Source: Pardosa pseudoannulata
Lineage: Eukaryota; Arthropoda; Arachnida; Araneae; Lycosidae
Assembly: GCA_032207245.1 (NCBI GenBank)
Contig: CM063502.1
Location: 70,739,116 to 70,803,115 of the forward strand
Direction of reading: 5' to 3'
DNA length: 64,000 nt
Part shown: positions 63,866 through 64,000 of the stretch, piece by piece
Layout of the letters: each line of letters starts with the position of its first letter
Numbering within the stretch: the first letter of the stretch is position 1
Position numbers and translations under genes: made by a program
Notes under the pieces: generated by a model
The model's input: only the letters and a program-made list of their open reading frames with translations
Told to the model about the DNA's origin: nothing
Databases searched by the model: none

Positions 63866-64000
63866 CTCTCTATAAAAACTAAAACCGTACCCCTTGCCTT
63901 AACCCTTAATTTGGCTAAGTATGGCCGCTACACCGGACATGTATATTTATAACTACTATATAACATAATTGTCAGTGTTCGCCACAGAGGACATTAATTA

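Overview
This window looks like intergenic or intronic DNA from an AT-rich eukaryotic nuclear genome, most likely an arthropod and plausibly an arachnid such as a spider. That assignment is an inference. It rests on many (TA)n microsatellites, tRNA-derived SINEs with A and B boxes, mariner/Tc1, hAT and piggyBac-like relics, solo LTRs, and a short stretch resembling the arthropod TTAGG telomere repeat. I found no operon, no bacterial gene and no convincing intact host protein gene. Nearly all recognisable content is mobile-element debris, local duplications and simple repeats.

Layout. 0-5 kb: SINE-A copies, a diverged ~0.5-kb tandem duplication, a perfect 20-bp hairpin, one copy of a ~0.6-kb dispersed repeat, and a 3 x 214 bp minisatellite. 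5-10.5 kb: a piggyBac-type MITE with TTAA ends, a probable solo LTR, the second copy of the dispersed repeat, an unrecognised minus-strand ORF, and a GC-rich retroposed segment with 16-bp target duplications and a telomere-like tract. 10.5-18 kb: SINEs, a foldback MITE, and a 733-bp internally deleted mariner whose in-frame deletion leaves a 140-aa ORF with the DNA-binding end but no catalytic core. 18-22.7 kb: a decayed hAT transposase (DUF4371/ZMYM1-like), a large (TA)n block and a candidate hAT terminus. 25.5-29.8 kb: an exceptional pyrimidine tract with 418-nt and 743-nt runs separated by one G, then a second deleted mariner lodged in a TA microsatellite. 29.8-37.5 kb: a tandem duplication ending inside SINE-B, four SINE-A copies or fragments, long (TA)n, a possible solo LTR and a TIR MITE. 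42-49.9 kb: a 1-kb solo LTR, and a ~570-bp tandem array carrying a 565-bp TG...CA insertion whose empty site is preserved in the neighbouring units. 52-56.3 kb: a possible second piggyBac-like MITE, a solo LTR with an exact 5-bp target duplication, and a Tc1 transposase pseudogene. 62.7-64 kb: SINE-A, and a SINE-B copy interrupted by an insertion.

No genes work together here. The informative content is the insertion record: target-site duplications, nested insertions and deletion derivatives. The AT-rich stretches between these elements show nothing I can support as functional. Exons of a large gene cannot be excluded without transcript data.
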